Source: Sporomusaceae bacterium UBA7701 (GTDB taxonomy: Bacteria > Bacillota > Negativicutes > Sporomusales > UBA7701). Taken from it: a stretch of DNA of 64,000 bases. The stretch spans positions 1 to 64,000 of the forward strand of contig DLGF01000013.1 of the NCBI GenBank assembly GCA_002482545.1. Reading direction: 5' to 3'. The position numbers were made by a program, and so were the translations under genes. This document shows positions 8,276 to 16,551 of the stretch, one piece after another; the first letter of the stretch is position 1, and the number at the start of each line of letters is the position of its first letter. The notes below the pieces were generated by a model. That model made no database searches. It was not told the DNA's origin and saw only the letters and a program-made list of their open reading frames with translations.

Positions 8276-9097
8276 GTGCAAAGACCCATTTGGAGCGGTG
8301 CTATCAGTTTCGGGCTGGTCAACATCCCTATTCGGCTATATAATTCAGTTAGGAAAAAAACGGTAAGTTTTCATCAACTGCGCAAGAAGGATGGCTGCCG
8401 GATCCGCCTGAAGCGGGTATGCGCCAGCGACGGAACCGAGGTAGCCGGCGAAGATATCGTGAAAGGCTATGAGGTTTCGCCCGAGCGTTATGTGGTGATC
8501 TCGCCCGCGGAGCTGCAAGCCCTTTATCCCAAAGCTACCCGGCTGGTCGAAATTGAGCAGTTCGCCGAACGCGACCAGCTTGATCCCATCTTTTTCGAGC
8601 ATTCTTATTTTGCCGTCCCTGATCAAGGCGCCGCCAAGTCCTACAGCCTCCTCCTTTCCGCCCTGCGGGAATCCGGAAAAATAGCCATTGCCAAGTTCAT
8701 CTTGCGCAATAAGGAGTATCTGGCGGCCCTGCGGCCGGCCGGCAAACTGCTGGGACTTTCCACCCTGTATTTCGCCGATGAGGTTGTGCCCCAGACGGAG
8801 CTGGAAGGCCTGCCCGACACTGCGGCGGAACCTGCCGAACGGGAACTGACGATGGCCGAGCAACTCATCGAGTCTCTATCCGCGGACTTTGAGCCCGCTC
8901 AATACCGTAACGAATACTACGACCGCGTCATGAGCCTGATCGAACGCAAAGCCGCGGGGGAAAAAATCCTCGCCCAGCCGGAGACTCAGCCGGGTGCCCG
9001 GGTAATCGATCTGACGGCGGCCCTGGAAGCCAGCCTGGCGGCAGTCAGGAAAAAAGCCCCGGCCAAAGAAGGGAGGAAAAAAACGCGTGCCCACTAA
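8276..9097 (+). CDS. ku: Ku DNA end-binding protein
   Basis: A 273-residue bacterial Ku homologue, which forms a ring on double-strand breaks and recruits LigD. The N-terminus RPIWSGAISFGLVNIPI is characteristic of the family, and the C-terminal tail is short and basic (KKAPAKEGRKKTRAH), as expected for DNA contact. It starts at GTG 8276 behind GGGGGAA, 11 bp after the ligase gene, and overlaps the polymerase gene by 11 bp, so the three are co-translated. Confidence 0.95.
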   Translation: MQRPIWSGAISFGLVNIPIRLYNSVRKKTVSFHQLRKKDGCRIRLKRVCASDGTEVAGEDIVKGYEVSPERYVVISPAELQALYPKATRLVEIEQFAERDQLDPIFFEHSYFAVPDQGAAKSYSLLLSALRESGKIAIAKFILRNKEYLAALRPAGKLLGLSTLYFADEVVPQTELEGLPDTAAEPAERELTMAEQLIESLSADFEPAQYRNEYYDRVMSLIERKAAGEKILAQPETQPGARVIDLTAALEASLAAVRKKAPAKEGRKKTRAH

Positions 9098-10001
9098 AAC
9101 CGAAGTGGCTATTGACGGCCATACGCTCACGCTTTCCAATCTGGACAAGGTTTTCTACCGTTCGTCCGGGTTCAGCAAAGGACAGGTCATCGACTACTAT
9201 GCCCGGATCGCTCCCGCCCTTCTCCCCCATCTGGCCGGGCGGCCGGTCACCCTCAAGCGCTATCCCGGCGGAGCTGCGGATGCCGATTTCTTTTATCAGA
9301 AGGAGTGCCCCTCCCACCGGCCGGACTGGGTAAACACCGCTCCGGTGTGGAGCGAGGGCAACGACCGCAACGTCAACTATTGCCTCATCGAGGATCTGCC
9401 TTCGCTGGTATGGGCGGCCAACCTCGCCTCGATCGAGCTTCATACCTCCCTGTCCCTGGCCCGCGATGTCGCCACGCCGACGCTGCTGGTATTCGACCTC
9501 GACCCCGGCCCTCCGGCGGCCATGCTGGAATGCACCCAAGTCGCCCTTGAGCTGCGGACCGTCTTCGACCGCCATAACCTGGCCACCTTTCCCAAGACCT
9601 CCGGCTCGAAAGGGCTGCAGCTCTATGTTCCGCTCAACACCCCGGTCAGTTATGACGAAACCAAGTCTTTCGCCCGCGCCTTGGCGCAACTGCTCGAAAA
9701 GCAGCATCCCGGCCGGGTCGTATCCAAGATGGCCAAAAAGCTGCGGGCCGGTAAGGTATTTGTCGACTGGAGCCAGAATGATGAGCATAAAACCACCGTC
9801 TGCGTTTATTCTCTGCGCGCCAAAGACCAGCCGACGGTCTCGACGCCCGTCACCTGGGAGGAAGTCGAAGACGCCTGGAAAAAGCAGGATGCCGGCCTGC
9901 TGTCCTTTGACACCGTCCAGGTCCTCAGGCGGTTCGAACAGCACGGCGACCTCTTCGCGCCCGTGCTGACGCTGAAACAGAAACTGCCCCGGCTTCCTTA
10001 A
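9087..10001 (+). CDS. ligD: LigD-type primase-polymerase domain protein
   Basis: A 304-residue archaeo-eukaryotic primase-fold polymerase that fills gaps during end joining. Diagnostic segments are FDLDPG (metal-binding aspartates, near residue 135), TSGSKGLQLYVP and VDWSQND. It corresponds to the polymerase module of LigD encoded as a separate protein; no 3'-phosphoesterase module is present here or nearby. The start is GTG 9087 with GGGAGG upstream, overlapping the end of ku. The pathway is thus encoded as three separate polypeptides. Confidence 0.9.
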   Translation: MPTKTEVAIDGHTLTLSNLDKVFYRSSGFSKGQVIDYYARIAPALLPHLAGRPVTLKRYPGGAADADFFYQKECPSHRPDWVNTAPVWSEGNDRNVNYCLIEDLPSLVWAANLASIELHTSLSLARDVATPTLLVFDLDPGPPAAMLECTQVALELRTVFDRHNLATFPKTSGSKGLQLYVPLNTPVSYDETKSFARALAQLLEKQHPGRVVSKMAKKLRAGKVFVDWSQNDEHKTTVCVYSLRAKDQPTVSTPVTWEEVEDAWKKQDAGLLSFDTVQVLRRFEQHGDLFAPVLTLKQKLPRLP

Positions 10002-10021
10002 ACCCAGGGCGGCAAAACGAA

Positions 10022-10049
10022 GACGCCCGGATTATCCGGGCGTCTCTCT
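10022..10049 (+). terminator. Terminator after the NHEJ operon
   Basis: Stem GACGCCCGG/CCGGGCGTC with an ATTA-centred loop, followed by TCTCTTTAT. It lies between converging genes and probably serves the plus strand. Confidence 0.7.
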
Positions 10050-10060
10050 TTATATCCGTA

Positions 10061-10516
10061 TTACTCAAGTTCCAGCGAAAAGCCCATGTGGGTCTGCCGC
10101 CAGCCCAGCCGCCGATAAAAGGCGTGGGCTTCGGTCCGGACAAGGTTACTGGAAAGCACGATTTTGTAACAGTCAAAGCTCCCGGCAATCCGTCCGGCTT
10201 CAGCCAGCAGCGCCCTGCCGACGCCCTGCCCGCGGCAGGCTTCGGACACCACCACATTGTCCACCGCCGCCCAGGGTCGCCCGCGGTGCCCCAAATTGGG
10301 AACCACCACCAGGGTAAGCGTGCCTATCACCTCGCCGCCAGCCTCCGCCACCAGAATATGCTGGCGCGAATCGCCATAAGCCTCGGCCCAGCGCCGCTCC
10401 GCCGCCGCTTCATCAAGAAGCGGGGCGCCGGCATAGGCCCCTTCCAGCACCCGGTACAAGGCAAAAATCGCCGCCGCATCTTCCGTCTTGGCTTTGCGAA
10501 TGACCGCTTCCGGCAT
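10061..10516 (-). CDS. GNAT family N-acetyltransferase
   Basis: A 151-residue acetyltransferase. The acetyl-CoA binding motif is seen as VVVSEACRGQGVGRALLAEA (Q/RxxGxG/A type) near residue 97, and the C-terminal segment AHAFYRRLGW is typical of the fold. The substrate cannot be told. ATG 10516 is preferred to the TTG two codons earlier because GGAGG is then 9 nt away. It begins 18 bp after the end of pckA on the same strand, so it is probably cotranscribed with it. Confidence 0.85.
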   Translation of the reverse strand: MPEAVIRKAKTEDAAAIFALYRVLEGAYAGAPLLDEAAAERRWAEAYGDSRQHILVAEAGGEVIGTLTLVVVPNLGHRGRPWAAVDNVVVSEACRGQGVGRALLAEAGRIAGSFDCYKIVLSSNLVRTEAHAFYRRLGWRQTHMGFSLELE

Positions 10517-10534
10517 TTCCAAACACCTCCGCTA

Positions 10535-12106
10535 TTACTTGGTCTCCGGCCCCGCGGCTATTACTTCGGCAGGCATATCGGAACCAAATTTGGCAAAGTT
10601 TTTGATAAACCGCCGGGCCAGGTCCCGGGCGGCCTTGTCGTAGGCTTCGCCATCCGACCAGGTGTCCTTCGGCCGCAGCACCCTGGCCGGAACCCCCGGG
10701 CATTCGGTCGGGACATATACATTGAAAATCGGATCAAGCTCATAGGGGACGTTATCGAGCGCCCCTTCAATCGCGGCGGTGACAATGGCCCGCGTGTAGG
10801 GCAGCGACATCCGTTTGCCAATGCCGTAGGGCCCGCCGGTCCAGCCGGTGTTGATCAGGAACACATTGGTGTCGTGCTTGGCCAGGCGCTCGCCCAGGAG
10901 CTTGGCGTATACCAGCGGCGAGAGCGGCAGAAAAGGTGCGCCGAAGCAGGAGGAAAAAGTCGCCTCCGGCTCGGTGACGCCCCGCTCGGTTCCGGCCAGC
11001 TTGCTGGTATAGCCGGACAGGAAATGGTACATGGCTTGCTCCGGACTGAGTTTGGCTACCGGCGGCAACACTCCGAAGGCGTCGGCGGTCAAAAATACGA
11101 CGGTTTTCGGGTGCCCGCCCACCCCGGGCACGACGGCGCCCGGAATATAATCGACCGGATAAGCGGCCCGGGTGTTTTCCGTAATCGCGTCGCTGTCGAA
11201 ATCCACAAGCCGGGTGCCCGGATCCATCACCACATTCTCCAGGACCGTGCCGAACCGGATGGCTTCCCAGATTTGCGGCTCGGTTTCCTGACTCAGCCGG
11301 ATACATTTCGCATAACAGCCGCCTTCGATGTTGAAGATGCCGGAATCACCCCAGCCATGTTCGTCGTCGCCGATCAGGCGGCGGTTGGGATCGGCGGACA
11401 GCGTCGTCTTACCGGTGCCGCTGAGCCCGAAAAACAGCGCGGTATCGCCCTTCGCGCCGACGTTGGCGGAACAGTGCATGGACAATACGCCCCGCTTGGG
11501 TAAAAGATAATTCATTACAGTGAAAATCGACTTTTTCATCTCGCCGGCGTAGTGAGTTCCGCCGATCAGCACCATGCGGTGCGCCAAATCCAGCACGATG
11601 AAGGCCTCAGATTTCGTTCCGTCAATCTCGGGCACTGCTTTGAACCCCGGCAGGCAGATGACGGTGAACTCCGGCTGCACGGCCTCATTTTGGGCCGGCC
11701 GGATAAATAACTGGTGGACAAATAAATTTTGCCAGGCAAATTCATTGATGAACCGGACAGCCAGCCGATGATCGCCGGCTCCGGCGTAACCGTCGAATAC
11801 GAAAGCTTCGCGCCCCTGGATGTAGGCGGCCATGCGCTCCAGAAGCCGCTTGCTCTTTCCTTCCTCCAAGGGCTGATTGCTGGACCAGGCTATATCATTG
11901 TGCACAGCCGCGGAATCGGTTACGAACTTATCATGCGGCGACCGGCCGGTATACTTGCCGGTGGTGACCCGCAACGCGCCGGTCGAGGTAAGTGTCCCCT
12001 CTCCCCGGGCCAGAGCCGCTTCCACCAGTTCCGGCGCACTCAGATTGCAATATACTTTTCCAGCCATATCCATCCCATTCAAACTACAACATGCATCCCT
12101 TTTCAC
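10535..12106 (-). CDS. pckA: Phosphoenolpyruvate carboxykinase (ATP)
   Basis: A 523-residue enzyme converting oxaloacetate and ATP to phosphoenolpyruvate, CO2 and ADP; in anaerobes it may run in reverse. Visible family features are YTGRSPHDKF near the N-terminus, GGTHYAGEMKKSIF, the P-loop GLSGTGKTTLS, and DDEHGWGDSGIFNIEGGCY. The GTG at 12106 is taken as the start because of a G-rich stretch before it; ATG at 12073 is a possible alternative. A good promoter lies at 12127-12155. The downstream acetyltransferase gene is probably in the same transcript. Confidence 0.95.
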   Translation of the reverse strand: MKRDACCSLNGMDMAGKVYCNLSAPELVEAALARGEGTLTSTGALRVTTGKYTGRSPHDKFVTDSAAVHNDIAWSSNQPLEEGKSKRLLERMAAYIQGREAFVFDGYAGAGDHRLAVRFINEFAWQNLFVHQLFIRPAQNEAVQPEFTVICLPGFKAVPEIDGTKSEAFIVLDLAHRMVLIGGTHYAGEMKKSIFTVMNYLLPKRGVLSMHCSANVGAKGDTALFFGLSGTGKTTLSADPNRRLIGDDEHGWGDSGIFNIEGGCYAKCIRLSQETEPQIWEAIRFGTVLENVVMDPGTRLVDFDSDAITENTRAAYPVDYIPGAVVPGVGGHPKTVVFLTADAFGVLPPVAKLSPEQAMYHFLSGYTSKLAGTERGVTEPEATFSSCFGAPFLPLSPLVYAKLLGERLAKHDTNVFLINTGWTGGPYGIGKRMSLPYTRAIVTAAIEGALDNVPYELDPIFNVYVPTECPGVPARVLRPKDTWSDGEAYDKAARDLARRFIKNFAKFGSDMPAEVIAAGPETK

Positions 12107-12126
12107 AATTAACCCCCACTGTATTC

Positions 12127-12155
12127 AATATACATTTAACTATACCATACATCAA
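12127..12155 (-). promoter_or_regulatory. Promoter of pckA
   Basis: Minus strand TTGATG (12150-12155), 17-bp spacer, TATATT (12127-12132), about 20 bp before the GTG start. Confidence 0.6.
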
Positions 12156-12218
12156 GGGATTGCGGTATACTTTTTAGCGAATCAGGCTGCATTATCGCGA
12201 AATGTGCATCCTTATTCC

Positions 12219-13730
12219 TCAATTGTCCTTTACTATATGCAGGACGTCTCGGACGGCGTCGGCCATGGCCGCTTTGTCCGTCAGCGCCCTATGCCTTACC
12301 GGTTTATGCTCCAGGGTCGCCAGCGCCTTGGGAACCGTCCGCCCCGTTGCAGCGGAAAGCTCGCGCAGAATGTCAAATTCGCCTTTCCCCCTGGTGGCGC
12401 CCGGTCCGCTGAGGGCTGCCAGAACGCTATGATTAAACTTGAAAGGGCTGGCGGTGGATACAACCACCAAGGGCGTACGGTCCGAGGTCTCCCGCCGGTA
12501 TTCCTCCGCCACGCTCCAGGCCACTGCGGTATGGGGGTCGAGGAGATAGCGGCAATGCTCATAGACGGCCCGGATCGTCTTGGCGGTGGTCGATTCGTCC
12601 GCCCACCCGGACCAGAAAGTCTCCTGGATACGGGCCAAAGGAGTTCCCGCTACCCGGTACGCCCCGGAAGCATTCAGCTCCGACATCCAGGCGGACACCT
12701 GAGCGGTATCGCCGCCTGTCGCATAGTACAGCAGCCGCTCCAAATTGCTTGAGATCAGAATATCCATCGACGGCGACATGGTTTTAAAAAATTCCCGTCG
12801 CCGGTCATACACCCCGGTGCGCAGGAAATCGGTCAGGACGTTGTTCTTGTTGGCCGCGCAAATCAGCCGGCCCACCGGCAGGCCCATTTGTTTGGCGTAA
12901 TACCCGGCCAGGATATTGCCGAAATTTCCGGTGGGAACGACGAAGTTGACCTCCTGGCCGGAGCGGATTCGCCCGCCTTTGACCAGGTCGGCGTAGGCGC
13001 TGTAATAGTAAACGATCTGAGGCACAAGCCGCCCCCAGTTTATGGAGTTGGCCGACGACAGCAGAAAGCCCCGGTCACCCAGTTCAGCGCTGAAGCCCGG
13101 GTCGTTGAAGATGCTTTTCACGCCGGTCTGGGCGTCGTCGAAATTCCCGTTTACCGCCACCACCACTACATTGCCGCCCTCCTGGGTCACCATCTGCAGC
13201 CGCTGGACCTCGCTGACTCCCTCATCCGGGAAAAACACGACGATCCGCGTCTGCTTCACGTCCCGGAAACCTTCCAACGCCGCCTTGCCGGTATCGCCGG
13301 ACGTAGCCACCAGGATGACGACCTCCCGCGCCTCCCGGGTCTTGGCAAGGGCCTGGGACAGCAAATGCGGCAAAAGCTGCAACGCCATATCTTTGAAAGC
13401 GCTGGTCGGGCCGTGCCAAAGTTCCAGCACCGAAAATCCGTCCCCGAAGGTTTGAAGAGGAGCGACCGCCGCATGGTCAAACTTGCCTCCGCCATAGGCT
13501 GCGAGAACGGATGCTTTGATTTCAGCCGCCGTATAATCGGTAAGAAAAGGGGTCAGAATTCTCGCCGCGCGCTCCTGATAGCCCAGTGGCGCCAGCTCTT
13601 CCGGCATATTTCCGCCAAGCTCCGGCGTAGCCTCCGGAACGAATAATCCCCCGTCCGGGGCAAGGCCTGCTTTAATGGCCTCCGCCGCCGTGCACGGCGA
13701 GCCTCCGCCGCGGGTACTGATATACTTCAT
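12219..13730 (-). CDS. thrC: Threonine synthase
   Basis: A 503-residue PLP enzyme converting O-phosphohomoserine to threonine. The N-terminal domain starts MKYISTRGGGSP, and the PLP lysine is in HGPTSAFKDMALQLLPHL near residue 110. The length fits the long ThrC class. ATG 13730 lies 9 nt after AGGAG; a TTG three codons earlier is a poorer choice. It is the last gene of a tight four-gene minus-strand operon. Confidence 0.95.
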   Translation of the reverse strand: MKYISTRGGGSPCTAAEAIKAGLAPDGGLFVPEATPELGGNMPEELAPLGYQERAARILTPFLTDYTAAEIKASVLAAYGGGKFDHAAVAPLQTFGDGFSVLELWHGPTSAFKDMALQLLPHLLSQALAKTREAREVVILVATSGDTGKAALEGFRDVKQTRIVVFFPDEGVSEVQRLQMVTQEGGNVVVVAVNGNFDDAQTGVKSIFNDPGFSAELGDRGFLLSSANSINWGRLVPQIVYYYSAYADLVKGGRIRSGQEVNFVVPTGNFGNILAGYYAKQMGLPVGRLICAANKNNVLTDFLRTGVYDRRREFFKTMSPSMDILISSNLERLLYYATGGDTAQVSAWMSELNASGAYRVAGTPLARIQETFWSGWADESTTAKTIRAVYEHCRYLLDPHTAVAWSVAEEYRRETSDRTPLVVVSTASPFKFNHSVLAALSGPGATRGKGEFDILRELSAATGRTVPKALATLEHKPVRHRALTDKAAMADAVRDVLHIVKDN

Positions 13731-13743
13731 TGACCGCAACTCC

Positions 13744-14412
13744 TTATTCTTTCACGATATGCCGGGCAGCGATCCGGCCGCCGTTATACCGCACCAGCAT
13801 TTCGCCTGAGAACTGCAAGATCTCCGTCACTTCATCATCGGCGACTTCTTCCGCCGCATATACGACCAGCAGCAGATTCCGGGTCAGCAACGTAACCGCC
13901 GTCCGCCTGGAATCCGAGGTCGGGTTGCCAAACACCCCGGCGGAGTCGGCAAGAAAGGGTTTTCCCTCGGTGGAGACCTCATTGCCGCCGATGTTGACAT
14001 AGTTCCCCTCAGCGGCTACCCGGTACACGGCATCCCCTTCGATCCGGTCCAGGTCATAAAGCCCCATGGGCAACAGATGCTTGAGCGAGCAATAGTTGAT
14101 CACATCGACCGCGCTGTTGACAAAATACAGCTGCTTCTGCTGCAAAACCCGGCGCATGAGCGCTTCGGACGCCGGCCGGTAGCGGGAAGGATCAAAACGC
14201 AGCTTGCGATACATGTCCCGTACGGAAAGGATCCTGGGATGCTGGGGCAGCACCGCCAAATCGTAAGTTTGCGCGATCCGCTCCTTCAGTTCGGCAAACT
14301 CATGGGTAAGCGCCGCCGGCGTTGCCTTGACGCCTGCCCCGTGGATTTCCACACAGCCCAGGCGGCAGTTGGGAACAATCTTTTTTATGCTGTCATCCAT
14401 AGAGATTTTCAT
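13744..14412 (-). CDS. B3/B4 tRNA-binding-domain protein (PheT editing-domain-like)
   Basis: A 222-residue stand-alone homologue of the B3/B4 domain of phenylalanyl-tRNA synthetase beta chain, which edits misacylated tRNA. The central region with RYRPASEALMRRVLQ and the VNSAVDVINYCSL segment fits that fold. The start at ATG 14412 follows GGGAGAG; longer in-frame versions would overlap ybaK. It sits 13 bp before thrC and 17 bp after ybaK. Whether this protein edits tRNA, and which one, is not known. Confidence 0.75.
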   Translation of the reverse strand: MKISMDDSIKKIVPNCRLGCVEIHGAGVKATPAALTHEFAELKERIAQTYDLAVLPQHPRILSVRDMYRKLRFDPSRYRPASEALMRRVLQQKQLYFVNSAVDVINYCSLKHLLPMGLYDLDRIEGDAVYRVAAEGNYVNIGGNEVSTEGKPFLADSAGVFGNPTSDSRRTAVTLLTRNLLLVVYAAEEVADDEVTEILQFSGEMLVRYNGGRIAARHIVKE

Positions 14413-14429
14413 AACTACTCTCCCATCCA

Positions 14430-14915
14430 TCACTCTGGTTTCGGCCGGACGATGCCTCCCGTCACCCCAGCCACGGCCCGGATGAGTTCGGAGGGGGCCA
14501 GAATAACCTGACATCCCCGGGTACCGGCACTGACCGCGACCGTCTCCCACAGCAGAATACTTTCATCGAAAAAGACCGGATACCGCTTCTTGGTGCCGAC
14601 AGGCGACACGCCGCCCCGGATATATCCGGTCAACGGCTGGACGTCTTTGAGAGGAACCATTTCCACTTTTTTGTTGCGGCTTACGGTTGCCAAGGCCTTG
14701 AGGTCGAGCTCCTCCGAGCCGGGAATGCAGGCCAGCAGCACGCCGGTCTTGTCGCCGCGGGCCACCAGGGTTTTAAAAACCTGCTCCGGCGGCATCCCCA
14801 CCTTGGCGGCTACGGTCTCGGCGCTGAGATCGTGTTCATCCACGGCATATTCCTGAAGCCTATACCGGATGGCGAAACCGTCCAGTATCCGGGCAGCGTT
14901 CGTTTTTACCGGCAT
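14430..14915 (-). CDS. ybaK: YbaK/EbsC-type aminoacyl-tRNA deacylase
   Basis: A 161-residue protein of the YbaK class that hydrolyses mischarged Cys-tRNA(Pro). Family features include KTLVARGDKTGV, the GGVSPVGTKKRYPVFFDE stretch with GxxSP, and a C-terminal ILAPSELIRA. The start lies just after the stop of the DUF362 gene, with a modest ribosome binding site. Its neighbour on the other side carries a different tRNA-editing-type fold. Confidence 0.9.
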   Translation of the reverse strand: MPVKTNAARILDGFAIRYRLQEYAVDEHDLSAETVAAKVGMPPEQVFKTLVARGDKTGVLLACIPGSEELDLKALATVSRNKKVEMVPLKDVQPLTGYIRGGVSPVGTKKRYPVFFDESILLWETVAVSAGTRGCQVILAPSELIRAVAGVTGGIVRPKPE

Positions 14916-14916
14916 C

Positions 14917-15990
14917 TCATTCCACCTGAACCAGTTCGTAGGTTAAAGATCCCATGCCGATTTTCTCCGCATGGGCGATCTGAATCATCGCATCATGCCG
15001 GGCGTAGGAAATCTCCGCCAGCGTCTTCCCGTGCACCCGGGCGGTAATATCCAAGGTAGCTTTATCAATCGCCACCGGATCGCCGGAAGCCAGAAGGCCG
15101 ATATCCGGTATCAGCTTGGGCTGGCAGGAGTTAAAACAGTCGCAATCCTTCGTCATATCCACCAGGACATTGATATAGAAGCATTTTCCCGGTTTCTCCT
15201 TTACTGCGCCGTAAGCGTGTTCCGCCATACTGCGCTGCATGAATCCGGATTCGGCCCCCCAGTCGTATTTGACGGCGTCGAACCGGCACACAGCCAGACA
15301 TTCGCCGCACCCGATGCATTTTTCAGTTTGAATATACGCACGGCCGCCCTTTTCGATGATCGCGTCCTGGGGACACCACCTGATGCATTTCTGGCAATAC
15401 CTGCACTTATCTTCCATGACCTCGGGCAACATCGCCGAATGCTGCCGCAATTTCCCCATGCGGCTCGCCAGGCCCATGCCGAGGTTCTTGATACAGGCGC
15501 CAAGTCCCGCCGCCACATGTCCGGTCGGGTGGGACACGACCAAGAGCGCGTCGGCGCTCATGATTTCTCTGGCCACTTTAACCGACTGGTGAAGTTCGCC
15601 GTTGATCGACACTTCATACTCCGTGTTGCCGGTTAGACCGTCGGCCATAATAAACGGCGCGCCTACCTGATCCACGCCGAAACCGTGGCGATGGGCATGC
15701 AGGAGATGCTTCACCGCATTTTCCCGTTCTCCTTTATATAAAGTAGAGGTCTCGGTCAAAAACGGCAGGCCGCCTTTAGCCTTTACCCTTTCGACCAGCG
15801 CTTTGATGAGTTCGGGTTTTACATGCGTGGTATTTTTCTTTTCCCCTACATGAAGCTTGATTGCGACAAAATCTTTTCCGTCTACCGCCGAATCAGCCCC
15901 GGAAGCTTCATACAGCCGGCCCAATGCCCGGGCTTGCTCCCCTGCGGACAAGCCGTCCGTCAGCGGTAAAAAATACACTTTCGCGGTCAT
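14917..15990 (-). CDS. DUF362 ferredoxin-type protein
   Basis: A 357-residue protein with an N-terminal DUF362 region (MTAKVYFLPLTDGLSAGEQ) and two [4Fe-4S] binding motifs near residues 195-235: CRYCQKCIRWCP and CIGCGECLAVCRF. A further cysteine pair (DCDCFNSC) follows. The function of DUF362 proteins is unknown; they are common in anaerobes and thought to act in redox reactions. It is the first gene of an operon continuing with ybaK, a B3/B4 protein and thrC. The ATG 15990 follows AAGGGG. Confidence 0.85.
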   Translation of the reverse strand: MTAKVYFLPLTDGLSAGEQARALGRLYEASGADSAVDGKDFVAIKLHVGEKKNTTHVKPELIKALVERVKAKGGLPFLTETSTLYKGERENAVKHLLHAHRHGFGVDQVGAPFIMADGLTGNTEYEVSINGELHQSVKVAREIMSADALLVVSHPTGHVAAGLGACIKNLGMGLASRMGKLRQHSAMLPEVMEDKCRYCQKCIRWCPQDAIIEKGGRAYIQTEKCIGCGECLAVCRFDAVKYDWGAESGFMQRSMAEHAYGAVKEKPGKCFYINVLVDMTKDCDCFNSCQPKLIPDIGLLASGDPVAIDKATLDITARVHGKTLAEISYARHDAMIQIAHAEKIGMGSLTYELVQVE

Positions 15991-16084
15991 GGCGACACCC
16001 CTTGATAATAGTTTTCGCTCAGTATATTGCCCTTTCCTGCATTTGTCAATGCAACCGTCCCCGGCTCAGGGCCGCCAAAAATGC

Positions 16085-16115
16085 AAAAAGGAAGTGCGGC
16101 AAGCCGCACTTCCTT
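16085..16115 (-). terminator. Terminator of the ACT regulator gene
   Basis: Minus strand: perfect 11-bp stem GGAAGTGCGGC/GCCGCACTTCC with a 2-nt centre, followed by TTTTT. It overlaps the stop codon of the gene at 16114. Confidence 0.85.
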
Positions 16116-16374
16116 AAAACTCCAACGACATGGTCTTTACTTTCACATGGGGGATGGCGGTCAGCTTGCGCTCAAGTTCCTGCACCGGTATGGCATCGCC
16201 GCAAAGCTGGAGTAAAATCAGACCGGTGTTGGTACATTGATCCACAGCGGCGTCATGGAGGCCAAGTCTTACCCGGATGAAACATCCATACTCGGTAAGC
16301 ACATCCTGGACTTTCGGCGCCGTTTCGGTACGATTCTCCTGAAGAATGGCCATAATCTTCGAGCAATTGGTCAT
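16114..16374 (-). CDS. TM1266-like ACT-domain regulator (iron-only hydrogenase type)
   Basis: An 86-residue protein resembling the TM1266 family, small ACT/ferredoxin-fold proteins often found beside [FeFe]-hydrogenase maturation genes. Matching features are an N-terminal strand ending AILQENR, the VQDVLTEYGCFIRVRLGL segment and the C-terminal LTAIPHVKVKTMSLEF. No hydrogenase gene is present in this window. The start at ATG 16374 follows GGGGTGAT. The family assignment is from pattern memory and moderately sure. Confidence 0.65.
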   Translation of the reverse strand: MTNCSKIMAILQENRTETAPKVQDVLTEYGCFIRVRLGLHDAAVDQCTNTGLILLQLCGDAIPVQELERKLTAIPHVKVKTMSLEF

Positions 16375-16499
16375 TCGATCACCCCATACATTTTTAGTAT
16401 TTAGTATTTCCGATACATTTCTTCACACTCTCGGAAATTCCTTCCTCAACTGTAAATTTGGGGATGACCGCAGCACCGTCAGCAGGATTTTCCGACAAT

Positions 16500-16528
16500 T
16501 TGTTGAAATTTGGTAAAGCTAGTAATAT
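16500..16528 (+). promoter_or_regulatory. Promoter of the HD-GYP gene
   Basis: TTGTTG (16500-16505), 17-bp spacer, TAATAT (16523-16528). The start codon at 16552 follows closely, giving a short leader. Confidence 0.55.
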
Positions 16529-16551
16529 TTCACTCCGAAAGGAACGCGAAG

